Shown in pieces: positions 1-11,742 of a DNA stretch of 64,000 nucleotides. The position numbers and the translations under genes are program-made. Source of the stretch: Eremomyces bilateralis CBS 781.70 (taxonomy: Eukaryota; Ascomycota; Dothideomycetes; Eremomycetales; Eremomycetaceae); contig NW_022985077.1 of NCBI RefSeq assembly GCF_010015585.1, positions 438,921 to 502,920 on the forward strand, written 5' to 3'. The notes under the pieces were generated by a model. That model did not search any database. It saw only the letters and a list, made by a program, of their open reading frames with translations, and was not told the DNA's origin. Each line of letters begins with the position of its first letter. Position 1 is the stretch's first letter.

Positions 1-1005
1 GTCGAATAAGACGAAGGGTGACAGCGGCGAGAGCGAGACCAATGAGTATCTGGAGGCGCAGAAGAACGCTTTGTCCGCGAAGGCTGAGGGAACTCCGTTC
101 GATTACGAGCAGAAGGATGTCATCCTCTATAGTAAGTTGCTACATACCCGCCACCCATACCCCATCTCTCCTCTCCCTCAACCGTTTTATATCTGTATAC
201 TAATTTCTCACCTCCAGACCTCGGAATCGGCGCCAAGCGCGACGACCTCCCGCTCATCTACGAAAACAACGACAACTTCCAAGTCGTTCCCACCTTCGGC
301 GTCATTCCCCCTTTCAACGCCGTCTCCCCCTTCAGCATCGGAGACCTCGTCCCCAACTTCTCCCCCATGATGCTCCTCCACGGCGAACAGTTCCTCGAAA
401 TCCGCCAATTCCCCATCCCCACCGAAGCCAACCTCGTCTGTTACCCCAATCTCGTCGAGGTCGTCGATAAGGGCAACGCCGGCGTCGTTGTCTCTGGCTC
501 CACCACCAAGGACAAGCGCACCGGTAAAGACGTCTTCTACAACGAAAGCACCGTCTTCATCCGCGGCGCCGGTGGCTTCAACGGCGCCAAGAAGGGCCGC
601 GACCGCGGCCCCGCCACCGCCGCCAACAAGCCCCCCGCCCGCCCCGCTGACAAGGTCGTCACCGAAAAGACCACCGAGGAGCAAGCGGCGCTCTACCGCC
701 TCTCGGGCGACTACAACCCGCTGCATGTGGACCCCGAGTTTAGCAAAGTCGGCGGGTTCAAGGTGCCGATCCTCCACGGGCTATGCTTCTTCGGGATCAG
801 CGGGAAGCATATCCTGCAGACGTACGGACCGTTTAAGAACATCAAGGTGCGGTTTGCCGGGTCAGTGTTGCCTGGGCAGACGCTGCGCACGGAGATGTGG
901 AAGCAGGGTGGGAAGGTGGTGTTCCAGACGACGGTGGTGGAGACGGGGAAGCTGTGCATTTCGGCGGCGGGAGCAGAGTTGCTTGGGGGACAGGGGAAGT
1001 TGTAA
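1..1005 (+). CDS. fox2: Peroxisomal multifunctional beta-oxidation enzyme Fox2, C-terminal hydratase-2 part (5' end outside window)
   Basis: Fox2 carries (3R)-hydroxyacyl-CoA dehydrogenase domains followed by a MaoC-type 2-enoyl-CoA hydratase 2, and acts in peroxisomal fatty-acid beta-oxidation. Only the hydratase region is present, about 305 residues. The open frame enters the window at base 2. Exons are 2-131 and 218-1005, joined across an 86-bp intron (GTAAGT...CCTCCAG) that restores VILYNLGIGAKR, a family hallmark. The second hot-dog half holds the hydratase motif [22 protein letters not shown] (Asp and His catalytic) and [10 protein letters not shown]. The protein ends in GKL, a weak but acceptable PTS1 peroxisome signal. 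The dehydrogenase domains should lie upstream, outside the window. Family assignment is certain; that the missing part is a full Fox2 is inferred. Confidence 0.93.
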
Positions 1006-1824
1006 GTGGGTACGGATCAGAGGATCCGGTGGGCGTTAAGTGAAGACGGACGTCCATGTACCATGGAGATGAGACACGCGCAGGAAAGCGGTTCCGGTTG
1101 TACTCTTATTGGTCGAACATCTATCTTGGGCATATATGTGGTTTTTGAGCCAGCTTTGCCGTCTTTCTGTTAGCTTGTAAAAAGTTGCACACTTCTTTCC
1201 TCCAATCTACCGTTTATTTCTACATGCCTGTGTCGTCATTCGTGATGTGTCTCAACTCTTCTTAGCGCAAGTCCATGCTTCGATGTCATGAACCGCGTCT
1301 GCTAGTCGCCCAACCACTATGGCACTTGGTGGGAGGGCTGGGATATGGGACTGGAGATTGGAAAGAGGCAGTTATCGTGGCAATGGGCCAAACACGGAAT
1401 TGAGGAAGCAACGTAAGGGTGCTCGACTTCGTGCCAGAATCGAAATGGAGAGTGCCGACGCGACAATGCTGACGCCTCGCATACCGCTGAGAATGTCCCT
1501 GGCGCTACCTAGGCGTAGATAGGTGCGAGTTGCCCGTTAAGTTTGGGATATGCGGAGTCATCGACTGGTAGGTATATCCGGAGTCCATCCCCGCGTGTCT
1601 GTCCAATAGTGCTGGTAGGACACATATCTCTACAGCTGCGAATAGGCACACTACCATGGAGGGATGAGCTATCTCCCCCATATCCCTGGCAGTGGTAGGG
1701 GGTTGAGATCGGTCAAACCTTTAAGGGCCACCGGTTCACCGGCTCCCCGACAGTAACGAACAGCAGCCTGTAGAAAAAAAAAAATTTAGTTGGATCTTCC
1801 AAATTGCGCAATGTTCTCGATCTA
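1006..1824. other. Intergenic, between fox2 and the HET gene
   Basis: Two genes converge here. The stretch holds the 3' flanks of both and no convincing coding signal. A 67-residue open frame at 1319-1522 has no recognisable motif. A short A-tract lies at about 1774-1783. Confidence 0.6.
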
Positions 1825-3373
1825 CTACACAAGTGTGAATGTGTAGATGTATCTTGCATGCCCATTTTTTACAACCGTCCGTACCGTCCCGAATCGCTCC
1901 GCGGCGAGTGGTTCCACCCCATAGAAGACCGGAGAGTCCTCCGTCGTCAGATCCGGCCGCTTCATTTGAAAGCAACCAAGGCGATGATACTCCCTGGCGG
2001 ACGCTCCAGTGGGTTGAACGAGAAGGCCGACAACGGAAGCGTCCAAACGTCGTAGAGTGCTCCCTACGACAAAGTTCTCGATATCTCTCCAAATCACAGG
2101 ACCGTCAAGGGAAGCCCAGGACCAAGTTGGAGCGCGGTACACCTCCTGCCTTTGGATCTTATATTGGAAGTGTGGTCTCCGTAATAAATCGCTGAAGAAT
2201 CCCTCCGTCCACAGTCCAGCGAGGTAGCTGCCATGCCTCCCATCTGAAGCCAAAGAATACGCGATCCCAGCAACTGCAGGGAGTTTGTCCTTTTGGTATG
2301 TGAGTGCACATGCGGTGAAGAGTTTCACGATATCCTGCCAAGGGTCACCGATGGTAATAAAATTCTCAGCTGTGGAGCTCTTCTCTGGCGTAGGTGTGTT
2401 CGTTTATAATAGTGCGCGTCCAACGGTTCCATCGGGGTTCCATGTGGAAGTACCTCGCAGGCATATGTGTGGAAACACTCCCAGAACACCTGTTGCCGAG
2501 CAAAATGAATCGAGCGTCTGCTAAGAAATCGTTCCTGAACCACCCAGCCTCGCTTGAGAAGTGGGGCGAACCCTTTGACCATGTTGTAGTAGGAGTCCGC
2601 GTAGACAAGACACGTCCTCGGGCCACTGCTTTCCCCAAACCAGCTGTGTGTGCGTGGTACGCTCACATGACAGGGCTGTAGCACTGAGGTGCTGCGTCGG
2701 AAGAACAGGCCGTGAGAAGAATTCGCTGCCCCCATTGCGGCAATGTTAAAGTAAGATCCACCGTAGACATGGCCCATCTTCTGCGATTCTATACGCCAGT
2801 CCGCAGGATCGTCCTGTAGAATACAGAGGGAGTCGATCCATATGTAGTCGACACTAAATTTCCTGGCAACAGCGACGGCATCCCGGAAAGTTTGGGGTAA
2901 ACCTGTCTCTTCCACACCGGCAGCCAGGCTCGGCTCAGTGGCTATAGTTAGAGCGAGCGGCATCACTTTGCCCCAGCAATGACTCAGAGTGACATATGAA
3001 GAGGATGCGGTTTTTCCAGTGAGAGTATCACCAATTTTTGCCAAGTCATCGGTACAGTGGAGTCGAACCCGACCCGGTATCCGGATGTCGAGGAGTCGCT
3101 TTGGAAGAGTCAATGGGCCTAGTGAAGGATCACAGTAGGGATGATCGGTTGGATTGCATGCCGTAAGCCAATTCGATATCTTCTTGAACGTCCCCTCGGA
3201 TTCAGTACAGCTATCTAAATTCGTGGCGACCTCCAAGTTTGGCGGACCAAGAGTATTAGTTGGTTGAGCTGCGTAGTACGTTAGTGTATAGCTGACGGAC
3301 AAGCCAAGGACGTTTCCACTCAGTAACAAAACATACCACATTGTGAATCTAGCGGTACGACCAGAAAATCCAT
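1825..3373 (-). pseudogene. HET-domain (heterokaryon incompatibility) protein gene, probably interrupted
   Basis: HET-domain proteins trigger cell death when incompatible fungal strains fuse. The start chosen is ATG at 3373-3371, giving MDFLVVPLDSQC. A 68-bp intron (3269-3336; GTATGT, branch CACTAAC, TACGCAG) joins this to AQPTNTLG. Family blocks follow in order: ISNWLTAC, then YVTLSHCWG, LPQTFRDAVAVARKFSVDYI, WIDSLCILQDD, YFNIAA and RGWVVQERFLSRR. The C-terminal part, with KLPAVAGIA and WSWASLDG, lies in a different frame. Either a second, poorly defined intron is used or the gene carries about one break. The product would be near the usual 500 residues. Such genes vary strongly between strains, so a null allele is plausible. 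The domain call is secure; functional status is open. Confidence 0.8.
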
Positions 3374-4474
3374 CAGTCCTACTCTGATGCCACTGAAAAC
3401 ATGCCAAAAGCGAAGCACTGAAGACCTTGACCTGGGCTGACTATCACCCTAAGTAGATAGGTGGGCCGTTTCCCATATCCTCCGCCACAGGTTTCGCACG
3501 ACGGGAATCATTCAAGCTGATGGCGATTTCAGTTTCCAAATGGGTACAGATATAGCACCCTTGGCGGCGTGATCTCTTCACCCCAGGCAGTCCTTGTTTG
3601 AAGGCTTGACTATCCGAGCGAAATGGAACGGCGAAGATTTTCTAGCAGCATATGGTACACAGAGCACAGAGTTTTCAAGCTCTGCATTGTGTGCCCCGGT
3701 TGGGTTCTTCTTGGTCTTTGTCTCCGAACGCGAAATCCTCTTAATCAATCTTTTAGCTGGAAGAAATTCTGTCATTCTAAATCCTTGCTCATCAAACGAT
3801 TATCGAGGGGCGTTCTTCGATGAAATGTTTCCAAAAGCGACGTCTTAAATAGGCAGTTGATGAACACCGGAACTGAAGCAGCATCCACCTGCGTAGCACG
3901 AAATCTATGCAATTAAACACACCTCATCTCCACGCATTGAGTGGCATAGGGGTGTTCAGGACGTCGAGCAAAGCATCCGTGCCCAACATGAAGTAGCTTA
4001 CTTCAATCAACACTATCAAGTTATCTGACGAGTGCTGCCAAGCCTTGGTTTATGGTCCAGCATCTGGTCTCTGCAAGGCTCCAATCTGCGGTGGCCTTGC
4101 TGTAAGTCCGACTTGGAACTGAAGCAATAGACGGGTAGAAGAGCCGCAAGCACGCTCACAGTGCTCGCCTAGCATTAAGATGCAGATGTTGAGCTCCTCA
4201 GCACAATTGAGAAATCAGAAAACTCACGTCCTTACTCGACTTTACGTTGACCCTCTAGATGTTTGTAAATGTGAGGATAGCATTATCATATCAAAGCCGT
4301 GTCGTGAGGGGAAAATAGGCTAACTGTATATGGAAGGTAAAATAAAAAATACATCACACTAAGCATCTAGCAGCGTAATAAATAACAACTCAAAACTCCA
4401 AAAATTTCGTCGTCCAACGTCTTCCATTTCAGGAACACATTCAACCAAAATGACCAACAAAGCTTGACGACATT
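3374..4474. other. Intergenic, divergent promoter region of the HET gene and FCF2
   Basis: The stretch is AT-rich, especially at 4310-4440. Small open frames on both strands (for example 84 residues at 3594-3848) have no family motif and are judged chance. The only element recognised is the RRPE-like site listed separately. Confidence 0.6.
4400..4407. promoter_or_regulatory. RRPE-like element (AAAAATTT) upstream of FCF2
   Basis: AAAAATTT lies about 70 bp before the FCF2 start codon. It matches the core of the ribosomal-RNA-processing element found upstream of ribosome-biogenesis genes across Ascomycota. The match is seen directly; function is inferred from the downstream gene. The stretch is A-rich, so chance is possible. 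Confidence 0.4.
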
Positions 4475-5403
4475 ATGGCAGCTCCCGAAGAGTTGCAAAA
4501 GGATTTTTTGTCCTTGGACTCTTTCTCAGATGAGGAAGAGCTCAACGACGAACGCATTGCCGAGCTTTTGCTGGAAGCCGAAGCGCGACTCCGAGAAAAG
4601 GCTGTAGCCAAGTTTCCAGAGCGAGCGACAAATGCAACAGGCTCCCGGTTACCGAAGCTAAATCCTGGCTCGATCGAGAAACCGTATGTCAGTACCGATG
4701 GAGGCATTGCCAAAGCAGACTCTGCACGGCTGCTTGACCCGACGCAACGGAAGCTCGCTTCCCAAGTGCGAAAGGTCGAGGATCCGGTGATGGTGAAGAA
4801 GCGAGAGTTAGAGGTAAGTGGAACCATTTTTCTTTAAATCTCTGCAGTTGAATGAGGATAATATCCATAACATCTTGACGCATGATCTCGATCCCATTCT
4901 GGGTTCGCCGTGCACTCATGAAAGTTTGAATTCTTTTCATAGTTACTCTGACTCTTTATGCCATACTTCGATGTTTCTTCAAATTATCCTTGATGACTTT
5001 AGCTGACTGCAATCGCTAGACGAAGAAGGCCACAGCCGGTCCTGAGTGGTTCAATCTCCCACGAACCGACCTGACTCCCGAACTCAAGCGAGACCTTCAG
5101 CTTCTTAAGATGCGCAGTGTCCTTGATCCCAAGCGCCACTACCGAAAGGAGACTGGAAAATCCAAAGCCCCGGAGTTCGCGCAAGTTGGAACCATCATCG
5201 AAGGTCCGACGGAGTTCTTCAGTGCTCGGTTGACGAACAAGGAGCGGAAGAAGACCCTGGTTGAAGAGATCCTCGATGCTGAGCGCGAAGGCGGCCGGTT
5301 CAAGAGGAAATACAACGAAATCCAGGAGAAGAAAATGAGTGGGAAGAGGGGGCATTACAATGCACTCAGAGCGAAGCGAACCAAACAATTCAAGCGTCGT
5401 TGA
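4475..5403 (+). CDS. FCF2: rRNA-processing protein Fcf2
   Basis: Fcf2 is a nucleolar factor needed for early 18S pre-rRNA cleavage (sites A0-A2) in the small-subunit processome. It is related to human DNTTIP2/TdIF2. Exons are 4475-4813 and 5020-5403; the 206-bp intron (GTAAGT...CGCTAG) is long for this window. The 240-residue product starts with an acidic region (LDSFSDEEELNDERI). It then has the Fcf2 core: GPEWFNLPRTDLTPELKRDL, LLKMRSVLDPKRHYRKE and FAQVGTIIEGPTEFFSARLT. The basic tail ends KRTKQFKRR, as in the family. The gene converges on the phosphorylase gene with 111 bp between stop codons. An RRPE-like site lies in the promoter. Family and exon phases agree well. Confidence 0.93.
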
Positions 5404-5514
5404 ATTTTTCTTCATGGGATGAAGTCGCCTTTCATGGTTGCGAATGCTCAACCTCTCTTGGACCTATATCCCTGGCAAACACTATTTACAATTCGATGGT
5501 ATGCAGAGAACATA

Positions 5515-6849
5515 TCACGGCTTATGTATATCAGCCAGGATTTGCTTCACGAGAGCCTACTATGGTTAGTTTTGTATTCCCAGTCAACGAGCGAAATCGT
5601 ACTAACCTGCATATCTTCAGCAGCGAACCGTCCTGTCTCTAGCACCTCCTCGTGGTTGGCTTTTCCACGACCGAGGAATTCCTCAAGCTCATCCTTCCTC
5701 ATCCCTTGCACTTGCGGATCGTCACCGCGAACGCCTGCCTCAAGAACAGACTTGTTTGTGACAAGGCTGAATGCGAGCACCCGGATACCCGAGTGCCTTG
5801 CAACGGTGATCTCTGGCACTGTTGACATGCCGACAACGTCTGCGCCAAGTGTGCGAAGCATTCGGCATTCTGCTCGGGTTTCGAAGCTGTGGGGAGTTAG
5901 GATACTGCCGCTGAATGGCGCTATATGTTACTTACCTTGGCCCCGCACAGAAGGCATATACGCCCTCATGTAATCGACGTGGATTGCCTGGGGTACGATC
6001 CAGGACGATTTTCCAAGCCGCATGTGCTCGTCGCCGCAGCTCGAGATCGTATGCATCCGACATTGGAGGGAAGCGAACACCGAAGTCTTCGGCATTGGAC
6101 CCGCGAAGGGGATGGAAACCAACAATGCCAGCCATGTTCAGGTGCTATGTAGTTGGTCAGCCGGGAGCAATGCGAGAATGGATGAATATGTTGCTCACAT
6201 CATTGAGCAGTATTATATCTCCAACATTGTATGTCTGATTGAGTCCGCCGGCGGCATTGGTCACTAGCGAGATTAGCATGAAAAATATGAGTGCTTGCTT
6301 GGCTTATCACACCTATCATGATCTCAACGCCAAGGATCTTGCAAACGCGTGTAGCATATGTTGCCACCCCCATATCGTGGCCTTCGTAGAAACTAATCAG
6401 TCCATAAGCATCGGCTGATAACAGCATTTGACTGATTGAACTGACTGTGCACGTCCAACAAGTAGAACGATCGGCGTACTCGATTCGCCTACAGTGCCGA
6501 ACACAAGCTTTCCGTCATGCCCAGGAACTGTATCAATCTGTCAGGTATCCTGTACAGCCACGAGCTCCATGATCCCTTAACGATCTGTTATGGCGCCTGT
6601 TGCCGACCCAATGATCGAAGGGGCTGAAAGGCGTTGTAGCAACTTACCAGTACTCTGTGGAAATCCTGGGACATCTTGATACGGTATCTCCACCTTCAAC
6701 TCCTGGTTCACGGTATACTGAAGCCCACCCAGCCCGGAGCCGCACACGATTGCTAATTTGGGGTGATGCAACGCCTCCGGCAATCGGGTTCGCAGAAGTG
6801 CAGCCGTCCCCGTCGCACGAACGAACAGTGACTCTGGTTCTGTTGCCAT
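5515..6849 (-). CDS. Purine nucleoside phosphorylase
   Basis: This enzyme splits inosine and guanosine with phosphate to free base plus ribose-1-phosphate in purine salvage. Seven exons on the minus strand (6849-6648, 6527-6446, 6392-6313, 6263-6199, 6144-5936, 5886-5607, 5556-5515) are divided by introns of 49-54 bp, except the first at 120 bp. All phases close to a 319-residue protein. Motifs are CGSGLGG near residue 37 (phosphate loop), [30 protein letters not shown] and [15 protein letters not shown] carries the Asn that favours 6-oxopurines, which argues for PNP rather than MTA phosphorylase. The last 42-bp exon gives [13 protein letters not shown]; reading through the last donor would give an unrelated tail. 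The gene is divergent from the ribosomal S10 gene across 328 bp, a likely shared promoter. Confidence 0.94.
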
Positions 6850-7177
6850 GGTGCGGTCAGAACTGAAATCAATAAGCCTTCAGAAAAAATAGGAATACAA
6901 AATTCCCATAAGCGACTATCAATCAGTTGATTTTACGTTACATCACTGGTATGTTACATTAATAGGTATGTCCGGAGCAGGCCGATAGGAATCTTGGTGC
7001 CTGAATAATATTGTTGTTCTGCCTTGGTGCCTAAACCTAAATCCAGATCCCTCCGATCCATCAACTCCAAGAAAATCATCGCGTTTGATCAACCACGCCT
7101 CAATTACAGCCAGATTTCCTGCAGAGGAGGTGAAATATTAGTAAAGGAGCTGCGGGGAAGTACCAATTGCTTCCGTG

Positions 7178-8422
7178 ATGGCTTCTCCAGTGTGCTTTCG
7201 CTGCTCAATACGAGCAGCGCGGGCTGTCAAAGTACGATGCTCCAGTTTCTTGTACCGAAGAGCGCATTCTAACGAATACACCTAGATTCGACCATGGGAA
7301 CTTTCTCGTCCATTAACAGCTCAATTTGCGAGTCTCTCTGTCAATAGCAATAATGGTGCAACCTCCGTTGAAGCAATGGCTGCCCAGTACGTGCTCAACG
7401 GACCGCAGCATATTGCAACTGCTTACCACCCCAGGCCCACCGCGTCTATTGAGAATGTCTCCAAAACGCCTCGGATGCCCATATCTCATCCGGACGGTCT
7501 CGAAAAAGAAACGGTGGAAACCCTCGAAGAAATGCCCATCCCGAAGAACCTCCAATCTCTCTACTTCCGCCCTCTCCGACGAGCCCCGAAATACGGCATC
7601 CCGACGTGCAACCTCCAACTCCGCTCCTATAACGTCCGGAACCTCGAGTTCTTTGCCGACTTCGCCATGCGCGCTGCCTACTATCTGGATCTGGCCGCAC
7701 GAGGACCCGTCCCACTTCCCCGAATCACGGAGCGCTGGACCGTCCCTCGAAGTCCGTTCGTGCATAAGAAATCGCAGGAGAATTTCGAGCGGGTCACGGT
7801 CAGGAGGCTGATTCAGATCCAAGATGGACATCCGGATGTGGTGAAGACGTGGTTGGATTATCTACAAGAGCGGGCGTTCCACGGCGTCGGTATGAAGGCG
7901 AACGTATGGGATTATGAGAAGGTGGATTTCACCGAGGGTATGGACCGGCAGGTGGAGTTGGCGAAGACGGTGAGGAAACTGGAGGAGGCAGAGAGGACGA
8001 TTGAACAGGGGTTGGCGGGATTGGCGCAGGCCGAGAAGAACATCAAAGCGGATCCGAGCGTCGGAGGCACACTCTTGAAGCTTCTGCGCCAGAAACAGAG
8101 CCTACAGTTCAAACGGGAGGAGTTGAGGAGGCTGGGAACTGGACAGGACGTTAAAGATGAGGCGCGCTTGAAGAAGCGGGCGGATTCTGTGGACGAACGG
8201 CTCCCGAAGCAGATCGTGACGACGAAAAAAGACATCGAAGCGGCGCGGAAAGCTGTCCCGGAGCTGAAGAAGAAGATCAGTGCATTGGAGGCGACGATGA
8301 AGAAGCTCGGTGATAAGGTTGGGACCACCTCTCTCGAAACACCCCAGGAAACAGGACCATCGCAGGAGGCGGTGATGGCGAAGGTCAAGGAGCTCACTGA
8401 GGAGATCGAAGGACGCAAGTGA
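7178..8422 (+). CDS. RSM10: Mitochondrial small-subunit ribosomal protein S10 (uS10m, Rsm10)
   Basis: This is a component of the mitochondrial 37S ribosomal subunit. A short first exon, 7178-7231, encodes [19 protein letters not shown] 54-bp intron (branch TTCTAAC, acceptor CACCTAG) joins it to [18 protein letters not shown], so the product gains a basic, hydroxylated mitochondrial presequence. The nearest ATG in the long open frame (7376) would lack one. The protein has 396 residues. The uS10 fold spans about residues 118-235, with [46 protein letters not shown] and [14 protein letters not shown]. The C-terminal 150 residues are strongly charged, with Leu heptads and Glu/Lys runs, as expected of a coiled coil; this is an extension beyond bacterial S10. 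The presequence exon is inferred from splice signals and phase. Confidence 0.92.
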
Positions 8423-9004
8423 TCTTATGCAGTCTATTGGTCTGCGAGACGCGCGGGGAGAGGCGGGCATCTGCGAACATCAATGGTTAAGAGACAATAT
8501 GCTATGATCTTTCGACTGGATATGCCACTCAGAGGTCGAGAAGGGGTTCGACATGCAAAAGTGAGAGGTATACCTCGAGAAGCTATTATGGGGGTTGGTT
8601 GGGGATGATTGGTATGAGCGGGGTTAGCATGCATTGGCATGAGATTGGCATCGCCCTTCACAGCTTTTATTGTAACATTTGTAACATGCGTAGGGTAGCG
8701 ACGGTACGAGCAGTTGTATAGATCCTGTTAGGAGCGCAAATTGTATCATAACTTGTACAATTCATTCCATAACAAGACCTAGATACCTTCAATCACCGCT
8801 ACAGGTGGCTTCGATTTGTTATCGATTTTGTATTTATCTTTAACGCTGATACTCCCATACTCGGATCAACCCACACCTCGAAGTGCCATAATCTCGCACT
8901 ATTGATGAAACAATATTCACCCGTTATTTAGACACGTTTCCTATTCACCAGATAGCATCAGACATTAGCAACCCCATTTTCTTCGCTTTTCATTACTCCA
9001 TCCA
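8423..9004. other. Intergenic between RSM10 and the hydrolase gene
   Basis: This is the 3' flank of RSM10 and the promoter of the downstream hydrolase. AT content rises from about 8640. No coding or RNA gene is recognisable. Confidence 0.6.
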
Positions 9005-10180
9005 ATGGACGACGTCATCTACCTTGATTCGCCGGTTGTGAATGGCGCTGCAGAGTCGCCGACCTCTGAAGACCATTACCTTGTCTACTTCATCTCAGGG
9101 AACCCAGGCTTGATTTCCTATTATACAAAGTTCATGTCCCATCTCCATAAACAGCTACAAAGTCATCACAAGCATGCGAGATTCACAATATCAGGCCGTA
9201 GTCTTCATGGCTTTGAGGTGCAAGAGAAAAGCAGAATAGAGGGCAAGGAGCCGCCATACAGCCTCAACGAGGTGATTGAACTGGCAGAAAAAAGTCTCCA
9301 AGATCATGCGGGGAAGGCGTCAAGTCAACTTGATGGAAAAAAACCGAAGGTTATCTTGGCTGGTCATTCCGTTGGGGCGTATATCTTGCTTGAGCTGATC
9401 CGGAGGCATCGATCCCGTCTGGCAGAAACCGGTAGCCATGCAGAAGATGAAACAAGAATAGTGGGAGGCATTTGTTTGTTTCCTACTGTGGCCGATCTAC
9501 CATCGAGTAAGAGGGGCGCGATATTGAATGTACGGACGATATCAATTATCCAGCGTACACCACCATATACTAATATCCTCAGGCATTGGCCCGCTTCCAC
9601 TACGCCTCCGCCGTAGCTATGCTTATACTCACCCTTTTCGCTTCCCTCCTTCCCGCCTCTCTTTCAACCTCCCTCGTCCAGCTTTTTACAGGCATGCCAC
9701 CTGACTCCACCACCATCACTGCCGCGTTCATCAAGAGCCCGCATGGCGTCCGTCAGTCGCTCCATCTGGGCCTGGATGAAGTCAAGCAGATCACCACCGA
9801 CAAATGGGACGCGGAGATCTGGGGCGCTGCACACCCCTCTCCCGTGGGGAGGCGGCCAAAGTTGTTTTTTTACTTCGGGGAGAATGATCATTGGGTGGCG
9901 GATCGGACGAGGGATGATTTGATTCGGATCAGAGGAAGGGGCAAACATGGAGGGGAGGAGGAGTGGAGGCCAAAGATGGAGGTGGATGGGAAGGGGATTC
10001 CGCATGCGTTTTCGATTAGTAAGTGGTGGATGGTTGTGATAGAGGAAGAGCTGACTAGAAGTAGGGCATGGCATTCCGATTGCGGAGAAGGTCGCGGAGT
10101 ACGTGGGTGAGATTGTTCAATGCGAGAGGCTTTGGGATAGAACACGGACTGGGCATACCTCGGGGCTTAGAACCATTTAA
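9005..10180 (+). CDS. Lipid-droplet-associated serine hydrolase (LDAH/C2orf43 family)
   Basis: This is an alpha/beta hydrolase of the LDAH family, whose members bind lipid droplets; the natural substrate is debated (sterol or lipid esters). Exons are 9005-9529, 9583-10018 and 10065-10180, and the phases close to 358 residues. Visible features are the oxyanion-type GNPGLISYY at 32-40, the nucleophile elbow AGHSVGAY with Ser122, LFPTVADLPSS (the family FPT box), and FYFGENDHWV with the acid Asp. HAFSIRHGIPIAEKVAEYVG includes the catalytic His and spans the second intron. A hydrophobic patch (VAMLILTLFASLLPASLS) after the first intron fits the hairpin that docks on lipid droplets. It converges on ArgJ with 119 bp between stops. 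Confidence 0.9.
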
Positions 10181-10299
10181 CAAGACTAGATGAAGAATAT
10201 ATCCTATTCCGATAGACATGTCTAGGCTCTAATCGCTGACATTAACGAACAGACTCTCGACTCCGCATACCTCGCGGACTATAGACCCAACTCGCTCAA

Positions 10300-11742
10300 T
10301 CAAGTACGATAGTCCCCATTGATCGTTACATACTCATGACTAAAATCACAAGTCCAAAACCTGCACTCACCATCCCTCCCCTGTCCATCCTTCCCCAGCC
10401 TCACCAAAATTTCCAGATCCTCCATCTGCAAAATCTCCGCCGCCCGCGCCTCATCCACACTCTCAGGCTCCCCATCCACCAACAACTTCAACTCCGGGCT
10501 TCCGTCCGTCGGCACAAAGCTCACGCTCGTCTGAGCCGGGATGACCGAATCTTCCGTCGAGCTTAACCCGGCCGTGTAGCCCGTCGCGCAGAGGATCCTT
10601 CCCCAGTTCGCATCTTTGCCGTAGAGCGCTGTCTTCACTAGTGGCGAACGCGAGATGCTGGAGGCGACGAGGTGCGCATCCGTGTCATTTAGCGCATTGA
10701 CCACTCGGATCGTGACGAACTTCGTGGCGCCTTCTCCATCACGAACGACGAGTTTCGCGAGATCCGCAGCGAAGTTCGTAAGGGTAGTCTGCATAGCGTC
10801 GAAATTGGCACGAGATTCGGACGATGCGCTCTCAGATGGAAGGTCGATCGTCGAGCCGCCAGCTGCGCCATTAGCGAGTAATGCAACGGTATCGTTCGTG
10901 CTCGTGTCGCCATCGATGGAGATGCTATTGAAAGACTTCGCGATGGACTGGCTGAGGAGGGCTTGGAGAGCAGGAGGGGTGATCGGAGCGTCTGTACAGA
11001 GGATTCCAAGAAGGGTGGCCATATTAGGGTGGATCATGCCGGCACCTTTGGTCATGCCGGCAAGGTGATAGGTCTTGCCTGGGCTTGACGGCAGCGTAAA
11101 GGGACGGGAGATCAGCTTGGGGAACGTATCCGTCGTGCAGATGGCGCGGGCAGCTTTCAACCAGTGATCGTGCGTCTGGCCCAAATTCGAGTGAGCGGCT
11201 GGTATTGAGTTGATGATCTTTCGTATGGGCAGCCTTTGTCCGATGACGCCGGTGCTCATGACGACCGTCCTCGAGCCTTTCCCGTCATTTCCGTGCTCCT
11301 CGAAACATTGATCGGTCTGCTCTCCCATCTTGGTTGCGTCCTCAATCCCACCTCTTCCTGTCACCGCATTCGCGCATCCTGAATTGATCACCACAGCTCT
11401 TACGCCACTTCCGGCTCTGCGCTTCAGCATGTCCCTCGTCACCGTGACCGGCGCGGCTTGGAATTTGTTGGTAGTGAATACCGCCGCGGCAGAACATGGC
11501 GACGATGACGTGATCAACGCAAGATCATCAAATCTGGTATTTGAGGCCTTAACTCCCACATGATGCCCGGTTGCGTAGAATCCCTTTGGATATGTGCCGG
11601 ATATCGGCACATATTTCGCCTTTGATGCGGGGAGGTTGCCTTCTCCCGGTGCAGCATAGTATCGGACAAAGGTTTTCTGTATGGCAGCGGAGAAGCCGCG
11701 GCAACCTGGTCGAGCCATGTTCGCAAAGATCTGAAGGTTCAA
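10300..11742 (-). CDS. Mitochondrial glutamate N-acetyltransferase / ornithine acetyltransferase (ArgJ)
   Basis: This bifunctional enzyme of the acetyl-ornithine cycle transfers acetyl from N-acetylornithine to glutamate during mitochondrial arginine synthesis. A single uninterrupted exon encodes 480 residues. The basic, Phe/Ser-rich N-terminus fits a matrix presequence; Met9 ([17 protein letters not shown]) is an equally good start. The self-cleavage site is clear in [12 protein letters not shown], between Ala242 and Thr243. Thr243 becomes the nucleophile of the beta chain. Other blocks are [41 protein letters not shown] and the C-terminal [19 protein letters not shown] donor-like GTGAGT lies near the 3' end, but the unspliced frame encodes the conserved end, so it is not used. 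Confidence 0.95.
   Translation of the reverse strand: MNLQIFANMARPGCRGFSAAIQKTFVRYYAAPGEGNLPASKAKYVPISGTYPKGFYATGHHVGVKASNTRFDDLALITSSSPCSAAAVFTTNKFQAAPVTVTRDMLKRRAGSGVRAVVINSGCANAVTGRGGIEDATKMGEQTDQCFEEHGNDGKGSRTVVMSTGVIGQRLPIRKIINSIPAAHSNLGQTHDHWLKAARAICTTDTFPKLISRPFTLPSSPGKTYHLAGMTKGAGMIHPNMATLLGILCTDAPITPPALQALLSQSIAKSFNSISIDGDTSTNDTVALLANGAAGGSTIDLPSESASSESRANFDAMQTTLTNFAADLAKLVVRDGEGATKFVTIRVVNALNDTDAHLVASSISRSPLVKTALYGKDANWGRILCATGYTAGLSSTEDSVIPAQTSVSFVPTDGSPELKLLVDGEPESVDEARAAEILQMEDLEILVRLGKDGQGRDGECRFWTCDFSHEYVTINGDYRT

Noticed and set aside
208-777. 189-residue Gly/Asp-rich minus frame
   Set aside because: It is the antisense shadow of the C-rich fox2 exon.
10300-10390. Possible last intron in ArgJ (GTGAGT near the 3' end)
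   Set aside because: The unspliced frame encodes [18 protein letters not shown], the conserved family end.
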